From assembly GCF_002277025.1 (NCBI RefSeq), contig NZ_NIWD01000015.1, positions 241,968 to 305,967 on the forward strand: a stretch of 64,000 nucleotides of DNA, written 5' to 3'. Positions 60,663-64,000 of the stretch are shown in pieces. The DNA comes from Sphingopyxis sp. GW247-27LB (GTDB lineage Bacteria > Pseudomonadota > Alphaproteobacteria > Sphingomonadales > Sphingomonadaceae). A model generated the notes under the pieces. That model had not been told where the DNA came from. It searched no databases and saw nothing but the letters and a program-made list of their open reading frames with translations. Position 1 is the stretch's first letter. Every line of letters starts with the position of its first letter. The position numbers and the translations under genes are program-made.

Positions 60663-60679
60663 AGCCTCGTCCGCGTATC
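60652..60679 (+). promoter_or_regulatory. ECF-type promoter motif (P8) before copA of module 2
   Basis: Plus strand: TGAGGG, 16 bases, CGTATC, preceded by G. The -35 half overlaps the end of the sigma coding sequence. It lies about 34 bp before the copA start, at the same place relative to copA as P2 in module 1. Confidence 0.75.
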
Positions 60680-60713
60680 AGGTCAAGTTACGCAAGTCAG
60701 GGACGAATCCTTC

Positions 60714-62408
60714 ATGCATTTTCTCGATCTGGATCGCCGCAGCCTCCTGCGTGGCGGCGCGCTGTTCGGTGGAAGCGCGGCGCTCGCTGCGTGGTTACCG
60801 GCCTGGGCGCAGCCGGTGTCGGCAGGGCTCATCGCCTCGCCGCAGACCTTGAGCGGGCCCGAGATCGAACTGAAAGTCGCCACAGACACAATCCGGATCG
60901 AGGGCCGCACAGCGCGCGCCGTCACGATGAATGGAACCGTCCCCGCCCCGCTCCTGCGCTTGCGCGAAGGACAGACAGTCCGCATCCGGGTGGTCAATGA
61001 CCTCGACGAGGAAACCTCGCTGCACTGGCACGGACTTCTGGTGCCGTTCCAGATGGACGGCGTGCCGGGAGTGTCGTTCCCGGAAATCAAGCCGCGCTCA
61101 ACCTTCACTTACGAGCTCCCGGTCAATCAGGCCGGCACGTACTGGTATCACAGCCATTCGGGCCTCCAGGAACTGATGGGCCATTACGGTCCGATCGTGG
61201 TCGATCCCGCCGGTCCTGATCCGGTGCAGTACGACCGCGAGCATGTCGTGGTGCTGTCCGACCACAGCTTCGTCCATCCGGCGCGGATCCTGCGCAACCT
61301 CAAGCTCGATCCCGGCTACTACAACCGGCAGCGCCAGACTCTGGAAAGCCTGCTCGCAGGAAAGGACCAGCCCCTGTCGGAACGCGTGGCCTGGGGGCGC
61401 ATGCGGATGGACCCGAGCGATATTTCCGACGTGACCGGCGAGGTGCTGACTTACCTCGTGAACGGCCACGGCCCCGGGGACAACTGGACCGGCCTGTTCC
61501 GCCCTGGCGAAAGGGTGCGGCTGCGCTACATCAATGCCGCTGCGATGACCCTGTTCAACGTGCGCATACCGGGGTTGCAACTAAGCGTCGTCCAGGCAGA
61601 TGGCCAGAACGTTCGGCCCGTCACCGTCGAAGAGTTCCAGATTTCGCCAGGCGAGACTTACGATGTCGTGGTGACGCCCACCGAGGAACGCGCCTACGCC
61701 ATCGTCGGCGAGAGCGTCGACCGGTCGGGCATGGCTGTCGCCACACTCGCTCCGCGCCCTGGCATGCGCGCTGAACCACCTGCGCTGCGCGAGCGTCCGC
61801 TCCTCACCATGAAGGACATGGGCATGGAGATGGAAGGCATGGACATGAAGAGCATGTCCATGCGCGACCGCAAGAACGCCCCGCAGGTGAAGCTGGGGCC
61901 CGGCGTCGAAATGATCAGTCCGATGCCGATGGACCGGACCGGCGAGCCGGGCATCGGCCTCGACAAGGCCGGACACAGGGTGCTGACCTATCGCGACCTC
62001 GTGGCGATCGAGCGTAATCCGGATGTCCGCGCGCCAACGCGGGAAATCGAGGTGCACCTGACCGGCAACATGGAGCGCTACATGTGGTCGATGGACGGCA
62101 AGACGCTGTCCGAGGCGCATGAACCCTTGCCCATCCGCGCCGGCGAGCGCGTCCGCATCACCCTCGTCAACGATACGATGATGGCGCATCCGATCCACCT
62201 GCACGGGCACTACTTCGAACTGGTGACGGGGCATGGCGAATTCAGCCCCCGCAAGCATACGGTAAGCGTGCTTCCCGGCGGCAAGGTCAGCTGGGACGTC
62301 ACGGGGATTCCGGGTGACTGGGCTTTCCACTGCCACCTGTTCCTGCACATGGCCATGGGCATGATGCGCATCGTCCAGGTTCGTCCGGTGGAAGGAGACG
62401 GCCAGTGA
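60714..62408 (+). CDS. copA: Copper resistance multicopper oxidase CopA (module 2)
   Basis: Periplasmic multicopper oxidase. Seen: 564 residues with a twin-arginine signal (DRRSLLRGGALFGGSAAL). The copper motifs LHWHG, YWYHSHSG, HPIHLHGHYF and HCHLFLHMAMGM are present. Its Met-rich insert is short (MKDMGMEMEGMDMKSMSM) and lacks the CPPEHAxMGHCTP motif of the module 1 CopA, which explains most of the 52-residue difference. Its stop overlaps the copB start. Driven by P8 and by read-through from P7. Confidence 0.96.
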   Translation: MHFLDLDRRSLLRGGALFGGSAALAAWLPAWAQPVSAGLIASPQTLSGPEIELKVATDTIRIEGRTARAVTMNGTVPAPLLRLREGQTVRIRVVNDLDEETSLHWHGLLVPFQMDGVPGVSFPEIKPRSTFTYELPVNQAGTYWYHSHSGLQELMGHYGPIVVDPAGPDPVQYDREHVVVLSDHSFVHPARILRNLKLDPGYYNRQRQTLESLLAGKDQPLSERVAWGRMRMDPSDISDVTGEVLTYLVNGHGPGDNWTGLFRPGERVRLRYINAAAMTLFNVRIPGLQLSVVQADGQNVRPVTVEEFQISPGETYDVVVTPTEERAYAIVGESVDRSGMAVATLAPRPGMRAEPPALRERPLLTMKDMGMEMEGMDMKSMSMRDRKNAPQVKLGPGVEMISPMPMDRTGEPGIGLDKAGHRVLTYRDLVAIERNPDVRAPTREIEVHLTGNMERYMWSMDGKTLSEAHEPLPIRAGERVRITLVNDTMMAHPIHLHGHYFELVTGHGEFSPRKHTVSVLPGGKVSWDVTGIPGDWAFHCHLFLHMAMGMMRIVQVRPVEGDGQ

Positions 62409-63370
62409 AAAGGGCGCTTCCCCTTCTCCTCGCTGGCCTGGCCACCCCCGCGATGGCACAGTCCATGGACAGTCCCGTGGATCATTCGATGCATGGGACG
62501 AGCTATACGCCGGCGCCGCCAGCGCCCGTTCCTCAGAGCCCAGCTCCGGCGAGCGATCACGCCGGACACCAGTTGCCTGCACAGGAGAACCTGACTGCAG
62601 CCAATGGCGAACCGGTCGGCACCGATCAGTCGCCCGGAAGCGCCGAGCCGCCGCCCATTGCTCACGACCGTCCCGCCGACCGCTATTACGGTCCCGCGCA
62701 GATGGCAGCGGCGGAAGCGGCGGCCATGGGCGCACATGGCTCGGCCAGCTACACGCAGGTCCTGTTTGATCTCGCCGAATACCAGGTGCGCGATGGCAAG
62801 GACGGCTATCGCTGGGAAGGCGAGGCGTGGGTGGGCGATCTCAACCGGGCCGTGCTCCGCAGCAAGGGCGAAGGCACCTTCGGTGAGGGCATCGAACACG
62901 CCGAATTCCAGATTCTCTACAGCCGTGCGCTCGATCCATGGTGGAATTTGCAGGTCGGTGCCCGCCAGGATTTCCGCCCCGAGCCTGCGCGGACCCACGC
63001 CGTCGTCGGAGTCGAGGGTCTCGCCCCTTACTTCTTTCACGTTACGGCTGCCGCGTTCCTGTCCCACAAGGGCGACGTGACCGGGCGCGTTGAGGCCAGT
63101 TACGACCAGCGCCTGACCCAACGGCTGATCCTTCAGCCCAGGGTGGAGTTCGACCTGTCTGCTCAGGACATTCCCGAACTCAAGATCGGAAGCGGCCTTG
63201 CCCAAGCGGAACTCGGCCTGCGCCTGCGCTACGAAATCAGCCGCGAGTTCGCGCCTTACATCGGCGTGAACTGGACCTGGAAGACCGGCAGAACGGCTGA
63301 CTACGCCCGGATCGACGGACGTGATACGATTGACCGCGCAGCTGTCGCTGGCGTTCGCTTCTGGTTCTAG
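62405..63370 (+). CDS. copB: Copper resistance protein CopB (module 2)
   Basis: Outer-membrane copper resistance protein. Seen: 321 residues from a GTG at 62405 (GTGA overlap with copA). There is a signal peptide (LPLLLAGLATPAMA), a short Met/His region (MDSPVDHSMHG) and Pro/Ala linker, then the CopB barrel from DRYYGPAQMAAAEAAAMGAH on, ending in GVRFWF. Barrel blocks such as GEGTFGEGIEHAEFQILYSR match CopB1 closely, while the N-terminal metal-binding region is much reduced. Confidence 0.94.
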   Translation: MKRALPLLLAGLATPAMAQSMDSPVDHSMHGTSYTPAPPAPVPQSPAPASDHAGHQLPAQENLTAANGEPVGTDQSPGSAEPPPIAHDRPADRYYGPAQMAAAEAAAMGAHGSASYTQVLFDLAEYQVRDGKDGYRWEGEAWVGDLNRAVLRSKGEGTFGEGIEHAEFQILYSRALDPWWNLQVGARQDFRPEPARTHAVVGVEGLAPYFFHVTAAAFLSHKGDVTGRVEASYDQRLTQRLILQPRVEFDLSAQDIPELKIGSGLAQAELGLRLRYEISREFAPYIGVNWTWKTGRTADYARIDGRDTIDRAAVAGVRFWF

Positions 63371-63438
63371 CGGCGCCGGCAAGGGAACGGTCGGGACCAG
63401 CACCGACCGGCGCGCCCGGTTTCTGTCAGGGGTGCAGC

Positions 63439-63558
63439 ATGCGAGAAGATCAACAGGGTCGCGTTTTTCTTGTCGCGGCGATGCTGCTTTCCCTCTCGGG
63501 CTGCGATCAGCCTGCTGACGGCCCATTTGTCCGAAGCATGCATACATATATCGGATAA
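63439..63558 (+). CDS. 39-residue putative lipoprotein
   Basis: Very short gene. Seen: ATG at 63439 with AGGGG upstream, a basic start (MREDQQGR), a hydrophobic run and a good lipobox (LLSLSGC), then only about 18 mature residues ending at the TAA at 63558. It follows copB of module 2 by 68 bp on the same strand. Small lipoproteins at the end of resistance operons exist, but the function here is unknown. Could be chance; the lipobox plus ribosome-binding site argue for real. Confidence 0.5.
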   Translation: MREDQQGRVFLVAAMLLSLSGCDQPADGPFVRSMHTYIG

Positions 63559-63907
63559 CGGTCAGCAAAACTAACTGGCCGAGTACGGTGGAAGCAGGCC
63601 AACCTGCCGGACCTCACACCAGCCCGAGGGCCATGCCCACACCTACCCAGCATGATACGCTGGCTGACCTTGAGGTCGAGGAAGAATTCGGAACTGCGGC
63701 CATCGCCGTTTGCCGAACTCTCGATCCGCTGGACATCGCTGCCCGCTGCCGATTTCGACGTGCCCAGATCTTGTCCTCCCAGTCGAAGATGAGGTTGCCA
63801 AGGAAGTCTGAGCCAATGCAATGCGTGTATCGGGGCTTGACGCTGATCAGGACAGCATCACTTCGAAGTGACGCTGTCCCACCAATCATGCGCTTAAGGG
63901 TCTGACT
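63559..63907. other. Intergenic region with near-perfect palindrome
   Basis: About 350 bp with no gene I can support. It separates the rightward copB/lipoprotein genes from the leftward TonB receptor end and contains the palindrome at 63850-63879. Confidence 0.5.
63850..63879. terminator. 30-bp near-perfect palindrome, probable bidirectional terminator
   Basis: 15-bp arms GGACAGCATCACTTC and GAAGTGACGCTGTCC pair with one mismatch and no loop. It lies between convergent genes, about 30 bp after the TonB receptor stop on the minus strand. Confidence 0.5.
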
Positions 63908-64000
63908 TCAGAACTTTACGCGAGCAGTCAGGCGCGCATTAATCGGTGCACCGGTGGAGATGTTGTTATTGTTGTGCGCGTCGGAGAAGTAGGTTTCATC
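63908..64000 (-). CDS. TonB-dependent receptor, C-terminal end only
   Basis: The last 30 codons of a gene entering from the right. Seen: the frame is open to the window edge and ends ...STGAPINARLTARVKF and TGA. Ending in Phe after alternating small/charged residues (last beta-strand), with a preceding ETYFSDAHNNNN loop, is typical of TonB receptor barrels. A third such receptor flanking the copper region. Other outer-membrane barrels cannot be excluded on 30 residues. Confidence 0.7.
   Translation of the reverse strand, partial: DETYFSDAHNNNNISTGAPINARLTARVKF

Noticed and set aside
62886-62892. TGAGGG inside copB of module 2
   Set aside because: No CGTA at 16 bases and no gene start behind it.
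63588-63905. Plus- and minus-strand frames in the gap before the right-edge TonB receptor
   Set aside because: No start signals or family motifs on either strand; the region spans a palindrome and looks non-coding.
1-64000. CRISPR arrays, rRNA genes or intact insertion sequences
   Set aside because: None seen: no regularly spaced repeats, no rRNA-like stretches, and no transposase frame among the genes read.

Overview
The window looks like a sphingomonad (Sphingopyxis / Sphingobium / Novosphingobium type alphaproteobacterium). It is GC-rich, carries several TonB-dependent receptors, and holds many copper and heavy-metal resistance families in arrangements usual for that group. The assignment is from gene content only; no rRNA or other species marker is present.

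Layout. 1-11.1 kb: a TonB receptor cut by the left edge, a four-gene amino-acid ABC transporter/MetC operon with a divergent LysR regulator, and a second TonB receptor. 11.4-22.8 kb: copper module 1. To the left run a CnrYXH-like trio (anti-sigma, periplasmic metal sensor, ECF sigma), then copA, copB, DUF305, DUF411 and a lipoprotein. To the right run copC, copD, a broken AraC gene, a methyltransferase and a Cu P-type ATPase. 22.8-31.4 kb: small Cys/Met periplasmic proteins, a Cus-type RND system with CusF, and a MerR regulator facing a CDF exporter across a textbook 19-bp-spacer promoter. 31.4-39.9 kb: a cytochrome c-FTR1 permease, a broken DUF3703 gene and a Czc-type RND system. 40.1-42.8 kb: a 45-bp tRNA-Gly 3' fragment (att site), a tyrosine integrase and a toxin-antitoxin pair. 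59.25-42.96 kb (minus strand): a tightly packed operon-like run starting with copC-copD-Cu ATPase. It goes on through a methyltransferase, an archaeal-type SAM synthetase, an MBL/beta-CASP protein, an AMP-phosphorylase-like enzyme and a PRPP synthetase. It ends with small membrane proteins and a four-gene ABC/HlyD exporter. 59.4-63.4 kb: copper module 2, a second CnrYXH-like trio with copA and copB. The window ends in the C-terminus of a third TonB receptor.

Main result. Both copper modules are built as the same divergon (copC-copD one way; Y-X-sigma-copA-copB the other), about 42 kb apart in opposite orientation. Both sensors keep the five metal ligands of Cupriavidus CnrX at identical spacing. 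I found an exact promoter-like motif, TGAGGG-N16-CGTA, at eight places: both directions of both divergons, before each copA, before the left-edge TonB receptor, and before the Met/His-rich protein that leads the ABC exporter. This predicts one regulon driven by CnrH-like sigma factors and applied to copper rather than Ni/Co. A second unusual element is the archaeal-type SAM and nucleotide enzyme cassette inside the copper operon.
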